In this document: positions 32,348 to 41,402 of the stretch, one piece after another
How the letters are laid out: each line of letters opens with the position of its first letter
Position numbering within the stretch: the stretch's first letter is position 1
NCBI RefSeq assembly: GCF_902499125.1
Contig: NZ_CABVPX010000020.1
Span: 1 to 64,000 of the forward strand
Length of the DNA: 64,000 nt
Direction of reading: 5' to 3'
From: Burkholderia arboris
GTDB lineage: Bacteria > Pseudomonadota > Gammaproteobacteria > Burkholderiales > Burkholderiaceae
Notes under the pieces: generated by a model
Told to the model about the DNA's origin: nothing
Database searches by the model: none
The model's input: the letters and a program-made list of their open reading frames with translations, nothing else
Position numbers and translations under genes: made by a program

Positions 32348-34186
32348 TCAGGCGTCGCGCAGCTTGCCGGCAACCTTGGCTGCCACGTCGAGCCATTCGC
32401 CGGCCGCGGGCTGGCGCGCGATCCTGGCCTGCGGATACCACGGGCAGTCGTCGCCGGTGAACCAGCGCCAGTCGGGCGCGAACGGCAGCATGACCCACAG
32501 CGGCTTGCCGAGCGCGCCCGCGAGGTGCGCGACAGCCGTGTCGATCGTGACGACGCCATCGAGCCGCTCGATCAGTGCGGCCGTGTCGGCAAAGTCGTTC
32601 AGCCGGCCGTCGAGGCGATGCACGCGCGGATGCGCGTCGACGCGTGCACGTTCGTCGTCGTCGAGGGCGGGCTGCAGCACGATCCAGTCGATGTCCGGCA
32701 GCGCGAGCAGCGGCGCGAGCGCGTCGAACGGCATCGAGCGATTTTCCTGCGCCTGCCGGCGCCCCGACCACGCCAGGCCGAACTTGCGCTTCGACTGTCC
32801 GCCGAGCGAGCCGCGAAAGCGCCGGCGGGCGCCGTCGGGCGCGTCGAGGTAGCGCGAGCCGCCGACGATGTCGTCCGGCTGAAGCCCGAGCAGGAACGGC
32901 AGGCTCATCAGCGTGCAGGCGACGTCCGCAGCCGGCGGCTTGGCGGCACCTTGCGCGACGAGCGTCACGCGCCAGCGCGACGCGGCCGGCGCCAGCAGCG
33001 CGACGAGTTCCGGCTGGACTTCGAGCACGACGTGCGCGCAGCGTGCGCGGGCCAGCGGCACGAAGCGGACGAACTGCAGCGTGTCGCCGAACCCCTGTTC
33101 CGCCCGGATCAGCAGCGTACGCGACGCAATCGGCTCGCCTTGCCAGCGCGGCAGCGTGCCGAGCGACGTCGCGCCCGGCGTCTCGTGGCGCGCTTCGTAG
33201 GCGGGCAGGCCGCGCGTGAAGTCGCCGAGCGTCAGCAGCGTGACCGCGCGGTGCAGCCGCGCGAGCGTGAGATCGGGGGCGACCCGCAGCGCCTGGTCGA
33301 ACGCGCGCAGCGCCATCTCGTGTGCGCAGAGCGCGTGATGCGCGTTGCCGAGATTGAGCCATGCGAGGCCGAACGACGGATCGAGGCCGACGGCGCGCTC
33401 GTAATAGGGCAGTGCGTCGCGATGGCGTGCCTGCGCGCAGAGCGCGTTCGCCAGCCCGAACAGCGCGAGCGGAAACGGCGGGTGCAGCGCGAGCGCGGTT
33501 TCGAACGCGGCGGCCGCTTCGGCATGCCGGCCGACTGCTTCGAACGTGTTGCCGAGATTGAAATGCGCGGCGACGAAGCGCGGCTGCGCGGCGATCGCGG
33601 CCTGGAAGTGCGTGATCGCGTCGTCGGCGCGGCCCATCGCGTTCAGCGCCATCGCGAGGTTGTTGTGCGCGCCCGCATGCCCGGGGCGCAGCTCGAGCGC
33701 ACGGCCGAACGCGGCAAGCGCTTCGTCGTGGCGGCCGAGCGCGTTCAGCGCGTTGCCGAGATTGTTGTAGATCGATGCGTCGTCGGGCGTGAGCCGTAGC
33801 GCGCGGCCGAACGCATCGATCGCATCGTTGTGACGCTGCAGTGCCGCATACGCGTTGCCGAGGTTGTAGTGCGCGAGCGGAAATTCGGGCGCGAGCGTCA
33901 GCGCGTTGCGGAAGCGGTCGATTGCTTCGTCGAGGCGGCCGAGCGCTTTCAGCGCGTTGCCGAGATTGAGCTGCAGCGCGGCATCGCCCGGACGCAGCGC
34001 GACGGCGCGCCCGACGAGATCGGCTGCCTCGGCGTGCTGGCCCTGCTGGTGCCGCAGCACGCCGAACAGGTGCAGCGCGTCGGCGTCGGCGGGGTTGGAG
34101 GCGAGCGCGTTGCGATAGCCGTGCTCGGCCTCGGCGAGGCGGCCTGCGCGGTGTGCGGCGTACGCCCGGTCGAATGCGGAATCCAT
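32348..34186 (-). CDS. TPR-repeat protein fused to a GT9-like glycosyltransferase domain
   Basis: A 612-aa protein. Residues about 1-340 are nine or so consecutive tetratricopeptide repeats with the classical LGNAL.ALGR.DEAI..F..AL.L.P spacing. The C-terminal about 270 residues carry EQGFGDTLQFVRFVPLA and the terminal motif VTIDTAVAHLAGALGKPLWVML, which is the nucleotide-sugar/heptose-binding pattern of ADP-heptose:LPS heptosyltransferase-like (GT9) domains. Proteins of this design are predicted to glycosylate proteins or surface polymers. The partner is unknown and no flagellar or pilus gene is adjacent. ATG 34186 gives a start directly at the first repeat; divergent from a flavin monooxygenase across 130 bases. 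Confidence 0.8.
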   Translation of the reverse strand: MDSAFDRAYAAHRAGRLAEAEHGYRNALASNPADADALHLFGVLRHQQGQHAEAADLVGRAVALRPGDAALQLNLGNALKALGRLDEAIDRFRNALTLAPEFPLAHYNLGNAYAALQRHNDAIDAFGRALRLTPDDASIYNNLGNALNALGRHDEALAAFGRALELRPGHAGAHNNLAMALNAMGRADDAITHFQAAIAAQPRFVAAHFNLGNTFEAVGRHAEAAAAFETALALHPPFPLALFGLANALCAQARHRDALPYYERAVGLDPSFGLAWLNLGNAHHALCAHEMALRAFDQALRVAPDLTLARLHRAVTLLTLGDFTRGLPAYEARHETPGATSLGTLPRWQGEPIASRTLLIRAEQGFGDTLQFVRFVPLARARCAHVVLEVQPELVALLAPAASRWRVTLVAQGAAKPPAADVACTLMSLPFLLGLQPDDIVGGSRYLDAPDGARRRFRGSLGGQSKRKFGLAWSGRRQAQENRSMPFDALAPLLALPDIDWIVLQPALDDDERARVDAHPRVHRLDGRLNDFADTAALIERLDGVVTIDTAVAHLAGALGKPLWVMLPFAPDWRWFTGDDCPWYPQARIARQPAAGEWLDVAAKVAGKLRDA

Positions 34187-34316
34187 GACGCGAAAACTGA
34201 CGGAAAGCAGGTATTTTCCCACACCGCGCGATGATGCCGCGCATCGGCCGGTCGGCATATGGCCCCGTCACGCGGAGCGGCGTAGACTTGCAGGATCGCG
34301 TGTCATCGAGGTTCGC

Positions 34317-35963
34317 ATGGCTGACACACTGTCCGATATCCCGCCCGTGCTGATCGTCGGCGCGGGGCCGACCGGTCTTGCCGCGGCGATGAGCCTCGCG
34401 CGGGCCCGTGTGCCGGTGCGCATCATCGATCGCCTCGCGGCACCCGCGCCGCATTCGCGCGCGATCGGCATCCAGGCGCGCACACTCGAGCTGCTGGAGC
34501 AGCATCGCGCGGTCGAACCGTTTCTCGCGCTCGGCCATCGCGCGCATGCGGCCGCACTGCACGCCGACGGCCGCGTGATCGCGCGGCTCGATTTCGATCC
34601 GCTGCAAACGCGCTATCCGTATCTGCTGTTTCTCGACCAGAGCATCACCGAGCGGCTGCTCGCCGAGCACCTGGCTGCGCTGGGCGTGACCGTCGAGCGC
34701 GGCGCGGTACTGGCCGCATGCGACGCAGGCGGCACATCGCTCGGCGTGACGATCCACCGCGCCGATGGCCGCGACGAGTCGTTCGCACCGTCATACCTGA
34801 TTGCCGCCGACGGCGCGCACAGCACCGTCAGGCATCTGCTCGGTCTGGGCTTTACCGGGCATGCGTTCGAACAGACTTTCCTGCTGGCCGATTTCGCGGC
34901 GATACCCGACTGGCCGGATGAAGAGATCCACCTGTTCGCAACGCCCGAAGGCATGGCGGGCCTGTTTCCGATGGGCGACGGCCGTTACCGGCTCGTCGCC
35001 GACCGGCCGCCTGGCAGCGACGCGTCGCCCGACGCGCCGACGCCGTCGCTCGCGGAATGCGATGCAATCGTTCGTGCTCGCGTGGGCGTATCGATCTCGC
35101 CGAGCGATCTCGCGTGGTCGTCCTATTTCCACCTGCACAGCCGGATGGTCGACCGGCTGCGCCACGGCCGCGTGTTCTTCGCGGGCGACGCTGCGCACGT
35201 CCACAGCCCGGCCGGCGCGCAGGGCATGAACACCGGCATCCAGGAGGCGTTCAACCTGGGCTGGAAGCTCGCGCGCGTGCTCGGCGCGGGCACGCCCGAG
35301 CGGTTGCTCGACACGTATCACGCGGAGCGCCATCCGATCGAGCGCGATGTGTTGCGGCAGACCAGTTTCGTCACGCAGGTCGTCGAAGCCGAGCGCGGCG
35401 CGATGAAGCTGCTGCGCGATCATGTCGTGCCGCTGCTGGCGTCGTTCGGGCCGATGCGCGATGCGGTAAGGCGCACGGTCAGCGAGCTCGGCGTGCAGTA
35501 CCGGAAGAGTCCGCTCACGCTGGAGCGCGTGCTCGACGGCGGTCCACGCGCAGGCGAGCGGGCGCCCGATGCACTCGTGCACGTGCTCGACGGGCCGCTC
35601 GGTCGCGCGCCCGGAACGGCGCGGCTATACGATCTTCACGATCCGGCGAGCTTCACGCTGTTGCTGCTGGAAGATCCGGTGAATGCCGCCACCGGCGAAG
35701 TGCCGCCGATGCCGGCCGATGCGCAGGCGCTCGTGCAGGGGCTCGAACGGGTCATGCCGGACGCGGTGCGCGTGTGGCGCGTCGCCGATGCCGAGGGCGA
35801 CGGCGCCGCCGGGCTGGCGCAGGAATACGGCCGCTCGCGGCCGTCGTTCTATCTGCTGCGGCCCGACGGTTATGTTGCCGCGCGCGGGCGCACGGCAACC
35901 GACGCGAACGGGCTGCTGCGCCACTGCGAAAGCTGGTTCGCGGGCATGACGCAGTCCGCGTAG
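34317..35963 (+). CDS. FAD-dependent monooxygenase (PF01494 family)
   Basis: A 548-aa protein. The Rossmann FAD motif is VLIVGAGPTGLAAAMSLARARVPVRIID near the N-terminus, the DG motif LIAADGAHSTVR near residue 165, and the GD motif VFFAGDAAHVHSPAGAQGMNTGIQEAFNLGWKLA near 285. The C-terminal domain ends SRPSFYLLRPDGYVAARG, thioredoxin-like as in phenol hydroxylases. Substrate unknown; related to pentachlorophenol/tetracycline-type hydroxylases. It is distinct from the enzyme at 11.2-13.0 kb (no DUF2783 partner). ATG 34317 has GAGG upstream. It ends 8 bases from the convergent fdsD stop. Confidence 0.85.
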   Translation: MADTLSDIPPVLIVGAGPTGLAAAMSLARARVPVRIIDRLAAPAPHSRAIGIQARTLELLEQHRAVEPFLALGHRAHAAALHADGRVIARLDFDPLQTRYPYLLFLDQSITERLLAEHLAALGVTVERGAVLAACDAGGTSLGVTIHRADGRDESFAPSYLIAADGAHSTVRHLLGLGFTGHAFEQTFLLADFAAIPDWPDEEIHLFATPEGMAGLFPMGDGRYRLVADRPPGSDASPDAPTPSLAECDAIVRARVGVSISPSDLAWSSYFHLHSRMVDRLRHGRVFFAGDAAHVHSPAGAQGMNTGIQEAFNLGWKLARVLGAGTPERLLDTYHAERHPIERDVLRQTSFVTQVVEAERGAMKLLRDHVVPLLASFGPMRDAVRRTVSELGVQYRKSPLTLERVLDGGPRAGERAPDALVHVLDGPLGRAPGTARLYDLHDPASFTLLLLEDPVNAATGEVPPMPADAQALVQGLERVMPDAVRVWRVADAEGDGAAGLAQEYGRSRPSFYLLRPDGYVAARGRTATDANGLLRHCESWFAGMTQSA

Positions 35964-35971
35964 CGGCGCGA

Positions 35972-36223
35972 TCAGGCGCTCGCGGCGGCGGGCACGAGCG
36001 ATGCGCGGTAGGTGGCGATCGCGTCGCGCACGATCGGTGCCGCGCGTTGCGCGCCTTCGCCCGACGGATCGTCGAGCGCGGCGAGCAACGCGCGGCGCAT
36101 CCGCGGTTCCCAGAAGCGCCGGATATGGTCGGCGATGCCGGCCAGCGCTTCGTCGCGATCGGGCATCGACTCGAAGAATGCGCCGATCTGGTTGGCCATG
36201 TCGATCAGGTGTTCGTGGTTCAT
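35972..36223 (-). CDS. fdsD: NAD-dependent formate dehydrogenase, delta subunit
   Basis: An 83-aa small subunit of the soluble molybdenum formate dehydrogenase. The family pattern HLI.MANQIG.FF...PD is visible at the N-terminus (residues 5-22), then IADHIRRFWEPRMR. It lies 7 bases after fdsA and is the last gene of the operon. Required for assembly or activity in Cupriavidus-type enzymes. Confidence 0.92.
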   Translation of the reverse strand: MNHEHLIDMANQIGAFFESMPDRDEALAGIADHIRRFWEPRMRRALLAALDDPSGEGAQRAAPIVRDAIATYRASLVPAAASA

Positions 36224-36230
36224 CGCGGCC

Positions 36231-39182
36231 TCACTTGCCTGTCGTCACGGTATCGGGCGTGGCCGCGCGGCGCTCGAGCAGGTCGATCTGCTCCGCATTG
36301 AAGCGCGCGTACGCGCGTTGCCAGTCGGAAGGCTGCGCAACCGGCATCACCTGCACGGCCGTCACCTTGTACTCGGGGCAATTCGTCGCCCAGTCGGAGC
36401 TGTCGGTCGTGATCACGTTCGCGCCCGATTCGGGGAAGTGGAACGTCGTGTACACGACACCCGGCTGCATGCGCTCCGTCACGAGCGCGCGCAGCACCGT
36501 ATGCCCGGCGCGCGATTCGATGCCGACCCAGTCGTCGCTCCGGATCCCGCGATCCTGCGCGTCGTGCGGATGGATCTCGAGGCGGTCCTCTTCGTGCCAC
36601 CGGACGTTTTCCGTCCGGCGCGTCTGCGCGCCGACGTTGTATTGCGACAGGATGCGGCCCGTCGTCAGGATCAGCGGATAGCGCTGCGTGACCTTCTCCG
36701 GCGTCGGAATGAACTGGGTGATCACGAACCGGCCCTTGCCGCGCACGAACGCGTCGATGTGCATGGTCGGCGTGCCTTCCGGGGCGTGTTCGTTGCACGG
36801 CCACTGGATGCTGCCGAGTGCGTCGAGCTTCTCGTACGACACGCCCGAGAAGGTCGGCGTGAGCCGCGCGATCTCGTCCATGATTTCCGACGGATGCGTG
36901 TAGTGCATGTCGTAGCCGAGCGCCTGCGACAGCAGCAGCGTCACTTCCCAGTCCGCATAGCCCGCGAGCGGCGGCATCACCTTGCGCACGCGCGAGATGC
37001 GGCGCTCGGCGTTCGTGAACGTGCCGTCCTTCTCGAGGAACGTCGAGCCCGGCAGCAGCACATGTGCGTATTTCGCGGTCTCGTTCAGGAAGATGTCCTG
37101 CACGACGATGCATTCCATGGCCGACAGCGCGGCCGCCACGTGCTGCGTGTTCGGGTCCGACTGGACGATGTCCTCGCCCTGGCAGTAGAGCCCCTTGAAG
37201 CTGCCGTCGAGCGCCGCGTCGAACATGTTCGGGATGCGCAGCCCCGGTTCCGGTTGCAGCGTGGCCGACCACGCCTGCTCGAACTGCGTGCGTACGACCG
37301 CGTCGCCGATGTGCCGGTAGCCGGGCAGTTCGTGCGGGAACGAGCCCATGTCGCACGAACCCTGCACGTTGTTCTGGCCGCGCAGCGGATTGACGCCGAC
37401 GCCTTCGCGGCCGAGGTTGCCGGTTGCCATCGCGAGGTTCGCGATGCCCATCACCGTCGTCGAGCCTTGCGCGTGTTCGGTGACGCCCAGCCCGTAATAG
37501 ATCGCGGCATTGCCGCCCGTCGCATAGAGGCGTGCGGCTTCGCGCACGCGTTCGGCCGGCACGCCCGTCACGCCGGCGGTCGCCTCCGGAGAATTCTCTT
37601 CGCGCGACACGAATTCGCGCCATTGCTCGAATGCGCGCGTGTCGCAGCGCTCGGCGACGAACGCGTCGGCAACGAGCCCTTCGGTGACGATCACGTGCGC
37701 GAGCGCGTTGACGATCGCGACATTGGTGCCGGGGCGCAGCTGCAGGTGGTGCGTGGCCTTCACGTGCGGGCCGTCGACGACGTCGATGCGGCGCGGGTCG
37801 ATCACGATCAGCTTCGCGCCTTCGCGCACGCGGCGCTTCATCCGCGAGCCGAACACCGGGTGGCCGTCGGTCGGGTTCGCGCCCATCACGACGATCACGT
37901 CGGCCTGGCCGACCGATGCGAACGTCTGCGTGCCGGCCGATTCGCCGAGCGTCGTCTTGAGACCATAGCCGGTCGGCGAATGGCACACGCGTGCGCAGGT
38001 ATCGACGTTGTTGTTGCCGAACGCGGCGCGCACGAGCTTCTGCACGAGATAGGTTTCCTCGTTCGTGCAGCGCGACGACGTGATGCCGCCGATCGAATCG
38101 CGGCCGTACTTCTGCTGCAGCTTGCGGAATTGCGTTGCCGCGTAGGTGAGCGCTTCGTCCCAGCTCACTTCGCGCCACGGGTCGGTGATCTTCTCGCGGA
38201 TCATCGGCTTCGTGATGCGGTCCTTGTGCGTTGCATAGCCCCACGCGAAGCGTCCCTTCACGCACGCGTGGCCTTCGTTCGCGAGGCCGTTCTTGTGCGG
38301 CGTCATGCGAACGACCTGGGTGCCCTTCATTTCGGCCTTGAACGAGCAGCCGACGCCGCAGTACGCGCAGGTCGTGACGACCGAGTGTTCGGCCTGCCCG
38401 AGCTGCACGACGGATTTTTCCTGCAGCGTGGCAGTCGGGCATGCGGCGACGCATGCGCCGCACGACACGCATTCCGACGCCATGAACGATTCGCTTTCGC
38501 CCGCGGCCACACGCGATTCGAAACCGCGCGCGGCGATCGTCAGCGCGAAGGTGCCCTGCGTTTCCTCGCATGCGCGCACGCAGCGATTGCAGACGATGCA
38601 CTTCGACGGGTCGTACGTGAAGTACGGGTTCGATTCGTCCTTGCGGTCCTTCAGGTGATTCGCGCCGTCGAAGCCGTAGCGCACCTCGCGCAACCCGACG
38701 ACGCCCGCCATGTCCTGCAGCTCGCAGTCGCCGTTGGCGGGGCAGGTGAGGCAGTCGAGCGGATGGTCGGAGATGTACAGCTCCATCACGTTGCGGCGCA
38801 GCGACTGCAGCCGGTCCGATTGCGTGCGCACCTTCATGCCGGCTTCGGCAGGTGTCGTGCACGACGCCGGATAACCGCGCCGGCCTTCGATCTCGACGAG
38901 GCACAGCCGGCACGAGCCGAACGGTTCGAGCGAATCGGTCGCGCAGAGCTTCGGGACATTGACGCCGGCCTCGATCGCCGCGCGCATCACCGACGTGCCG
39001 GCCGGCACCGTGACCGGCTGGCCGTCGATTTCGAGCGTGACGTCGGTATCGGCATGCCGTTGCGGCGTGCCGTAATCGGTATCGTCGAACGGGTCGCGGG
39101 CACGCGCCTGCGCGGCGCTCTTGCATGCGCATTGGCCTGAGCCGCAGCCGCCTTGGCGGACGTTGTTCGTGTCGAGGGACAT
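36231..39182 (-). CDS. fdsA: NAD-dependent formate dehydrogenase, alpha (molybdopterin) subunit
   Basis: A 983-aa catalytic subunit oxidising formate to CO2. It has an N-terminal 2Fe-2S ferredoxin/NuoG-like domain (CATD...GSCRLCLVEI..., DCLTCPANGDCELQ), then two 4Fe-4S clusters in CIVCNRCVRACEE and CVSCGACVAACPTAT. The Mo/W-bisMGD domain begins TTCAYCGVGCSF and includes the metal-ligand Cys in CARVCHSPTGYG. It belongs to the soluble FdsABGD type. ATG 39182 follows AAGGAG. The N-terminal GGCGSGQCACKS stretch is an extra Cys-rich segment before the ferredoxin domain. Confidence 0.96.
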   Translation of the reverse strand: MSLDTNNVRQGGCGSGQCACKSAAQARARDPFDDTDYGTPQRHADTDVTLEIDGQPVTVPAGTSVMRAAIEAGVNVPKLCATDSLEPFGSCRLCLVEIEGRRGYPASCTTPAEAGMKVRTQSDRLQSLRRNVMELYISDHPLDCLTCPANGDCELQDMAGVVGLREVRYGFDGANHLKDRKDESNPYFTYDPSKCIVCNRCVRACEETQGTFALTIAARGFESRVAAGESESFMASECVSCGACVAACPTATLQEKSVVQLGQAEHSVVTTCAYCGVGCSFKAEMKGTQVVRMTPHKNGLANEGHACVKGRFAWGYATHKDRITKPMIREKITDPWREVSWDEALTYAATQFRKLQQKYGRDSIGGITSSRCTNEETYLVQKLVRAAFGNNNVDTCARVCHSPTGYGLKTTLGESAGTQTFASVGQADVIVVMGANPTDGHPVFGSRMKRRVREGAKLIVIDPRRIDVVDGPHVKATHHLQLRPGTNVAIVNALAHVIVTEGLVADAFVAERCDTRAFEQWREFVSREENSPEATAGVTGVPAERVREAARLYATGGNAAIYYGLGVTEHAQGSTTVMGIANLAMATGNLGREGVGVNPLRGQNNVQGSCDMGSFPHELPGYRHIGDAVVRTQFEQAWSATLQPEPGLRIPNMFDAALDGSFKGLYCQGEDIVQSDPNTQHVAAALSAMECIVVQDIFLNETAKYAHVLLPGSTFLEKDGTFTNAERRISRVRKVMPPLAGYADWEVTLLLSQALGYDMHYTHPSEIMDEIARLTPTFSGVSYEKLDALGSIQWPCNEHAPEGTPTMHIDAFVRGKGRFVITQFIPTPEKVTQRYPLILTTGRILSQYNVGAQTRRTENVRWHEEDRLEIHPHDAQDRGIRSDDWVGIESRAGHTVLRALVTERMQPGVVYTTFHFPESGANVITTDSSDWATNCPEYKVTAVQVMPVAQPSDWQRAYARFNAEQIDLLERRAATPDTVTTGK

Positions 39183-39199
39183 GCAGGGCTCCTTCTGGG

Positions 39200-40774
39200 T
39201 CAGGCCGCGGCCTTGACCGGGCCCGACGCGGCATCCTTGCCGGCGAGCCCGAAATCTTCGGGGAAATGATCGAGCGCGGACAGCACCGGGTACGGCGTCA
39301 TCCCGCCCATCGCGCACAGCGAACCGGCCAGCATCGTGTCGCACAGGTCGCGCAGCAGCGTGACCTGGCGCTCCGACGTATCGCCGTCGCGAATGCGTGC
39401 GATCGTCTCGACGCCGCGCGTCGAACCGATCCGGCACGGCGTGCACTTGCCGCACGATTCGATCGCGCAGAACTTCATCGCGTATTCGGCCAGCTCGGCG
39501 AGGTTCGACGTGTCGTCGTGCAGCACGATGCCGCCATGACCGACGACCGCGCCGATCGCCGTGTAAGCCTCGTAGTCGAGCGGCACGTCCCACTGATGGT
39601 CGGGCAGGTAGGTGCCGAGCGGGCCGCCGACCTGTGCGGCGCGAGCGGGCCGGCCGCTGGCCGTGCCGCCGCCGAAGTCGAACAGCAGCTCGCGCAGCGT
39701 GACGCCGAACGCAAGCTCGACGAGACCGCCGTGACGGATGTTGCCCGCGAGCTGGAACGGCAGCGTGCCGCGCGAGCGGCCCATCCCGTAGTCGCGATAG
39801 AACGCGGCGCCGCGCGCGAAGATCACGGGCGCCGTCGCGAGCGTGATCACGTTGTTGATGACGGTCGGCTGGCCAAACAGGCCCGCCAGCGCGGGCAGCG
39901 GCGGCTTCGCGCGCACGACGCCGCGCTTGCCTTCGAGCGATTCGAGCAGCGCCGTTTCCTCGCCGCATACATACGAGCCCGCGCCTTTCGCGACGTGTAG
40001 CTCGAATGCGTGCGCGGAGCCGAGCACGTGCTCGCCGAGCCAGCCGGCTTCACGCGCGCGGACGATCGCGGCTTCGAGCGTCGCGATCGCGTGCGGGTAT
40101 TCGCTGCGCACGTAGATGTAGCCGATCGTCGCGCCCGTCGCGATGCCCGCGATGATCATCCCTTCGATCAGGCAGTACGGATCGCATTCCATGAGCAGGC
40201 GGTCGGAGAAGGTGCCCGAATCGCCTTCGTCCGCGTTGCAGACGATGTACTTCTGCGCGGCGCGCGCGTTCCGCACGGTGCGCCACTTGATGCCGGCCGG
40301 GAATGCCGCACCGCCGCGGCCGCGCAGCCCCGATTCGAGCAGCGTTTCGCACGCGGCATCGCCGTCGAGCGCGAGTGCGTTCTTCAGGCCGGCGAGGCCT
40401 TCGTGCTGCAGGTAATCGTCGATCGACAGCGGATCGGTCAGGCCGATGCGCGCGAACGTGAGCCGCTGCTGGCGCGCGAGATAGGGCAGTGCGTCGACGA
40501 GGCCGACGGCGCTCGGATGCGTGCCGCCTTCGAGCCAGTTGGCGTCGAACAGGGCCGGCACGTCGGCGGCCGACAGGTTCGCATAGCCCACGCGGCCCGC
40601 GGCCGTGCCGATCTCGACGAGCGGCTCGAGCCACAGCAATCCGCGCGAGCCGTTGCGGACCAGTTCGATCGCGACGCCGCGCCGTTCGGCTTCCGCGACG
40701 ATCGCGGCGGCAAGCGCGTCGGCGCCGAGCGCCAGCGCGGACGAATCGCGCGGAACGTAGATGCGGGTCGTCAT
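39200..40774 (-). CDS. fdsB: NAD-dependent formate dehydrogenase, beta (diaphorase) subunit
   Basis: A 524-aa NuoF-like flavoprotein that passes electrons from the iron-sulfur chain via FMN to NAD+. An N-terminal thioredoxin-like part precedes the NuoF core from about 130: GLRGRGGAAFPAGIKW (NADH site), CNADEGDSGTFSDR (FMN site), GAGSYVCGEETALLESLEG, and the 4Fe-4S motif ESCGKCTPCRIG near the C-terminus. Its ATG overlaps the fdsG stop (ATGA) and its stop lies 17 bases before fdsA. Confidence 0.96.
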   Translation of the reverse strand: MTTRIYVPRDSSALALGADALAAAIVAEAERRGVAIELVRNGSRGLLWLEPLVEIGTAAGRVGYANLSAADVPALFDANWLEGGTHPSAVGLVDALPYLARQQRLTFARIGLTDPLSIDDYLQHEGLAGLKNALALDGDAACETLLESGLRGRGGAAFPAGIKWRTVRNARAAQKYIVCNADEGDSGTFSDRLLMECDPYCLIEGMIIAGIATGATIGYIYVRSEYPHAIATLEAAIVRAREAGWLGEHVLGSAHAFELHVAKGAGSYVCGEETALLESLEGKRGVVRAKPPLPALAGLFGQPTVINNVITLATAPVIFARGAAFYRDYGMGRSRGTLPFQLAGNIRHGGLVELAFGVTLRELLFDFGGGTASGRPARAAQVGGPLGTYLPDHQWDVPLDYEAYTAIGAVVGHGGIVLHDDTSNLAELAEYAMKFCAIESCGKCTPCRIGSTRGVETIARIRDGDTSERQVTLLRDLCDTMLAGSLCAMGGMTPYPVLSALDHFPEDFGLAGKDAASGPVKAAA

Positions 40775-41271
40775 GCGGCCTCCGGCGTGTGGGCGACCGC
40801 GTCGGCGAGCAGCGCGTCGAATTTTTCCGGTGTGACTTTCGCGTGCAGCACGCCGTTGACCGTCAGCGACGGCGATTGCGCACACAGACCGAGGCAGTAG
40901 ACCGATTCGAGCGCGACGGCGTCCGGCGCGTGTGCGGCCGCGGCCTCGTCGTGCGCCGCGTCGAACCGGCAGCCGGTGCGCGCTTCCGCGTGAGCGGCCA
41001 GCGTTTCGCAGCCCATGCTGCGGCACGCTTCGGCGCGACACATCTGGATCGTCACGCGCGCGGGCGGCGCAGTGCGGAAGTGGTGGTAATAGGTCAGTAC
41101 GCCGTGCACTTCGGCACGCGACAGGTTCAACGCTTTGGCGAGCGGCGCGACGCAGCCCGGCGGCACGTAGCCCGCGTCGTCCTGGATCGCGTGCAGGATC
41201 GCGACGAGCGACCGGCCGGCGCGCGCATGGCGCTCGACGAGCGCGTCGGGCGCAGGGGAATTCGGGGACAT
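40771..41271 (-). CDS. fdsG: NAD-dependent formate dehydrogenase, gamma subunit
   Basis: A 166-aa NuoE-like subunit binding one 2Fe-2S cluster through Cys in CRAEACRSMGC and CLGLCAQSP. First gene of the fds operon; start ATG 41271 follows GGAGGAG at 8 bases. The promoter lies in the 131-base spacer shared with the divergent regulator. Confidence 0.95.
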   Translation of the reverse strand: MSPNSPAPDALVERHARAGRSLVAILHAIQDDAGYVPPGCVAPLAKALNLSRAEVHGVLTYYHHFRTAPPARVTIQMCRAEACRSMGCETLAAHAEARTGCRFDAAHDEAAAAHAPDAVALESVYCLGLCAQSPSLTVNGVLHAKVTPEKFDALLADAVAHTPEAA

Positions 41272-41402
41272 CGGTTATGCTCCTCCAAAGTCTCATATGC
41301 GCTCGAAATTCATATAGTGCGCATCGCGACTTCGTTCTGATTGATTTTGACCAACGATAAGCGGAAGATTTGGCAGTCGCAATAGGAAATCGGAGTGCAT
41401 AA

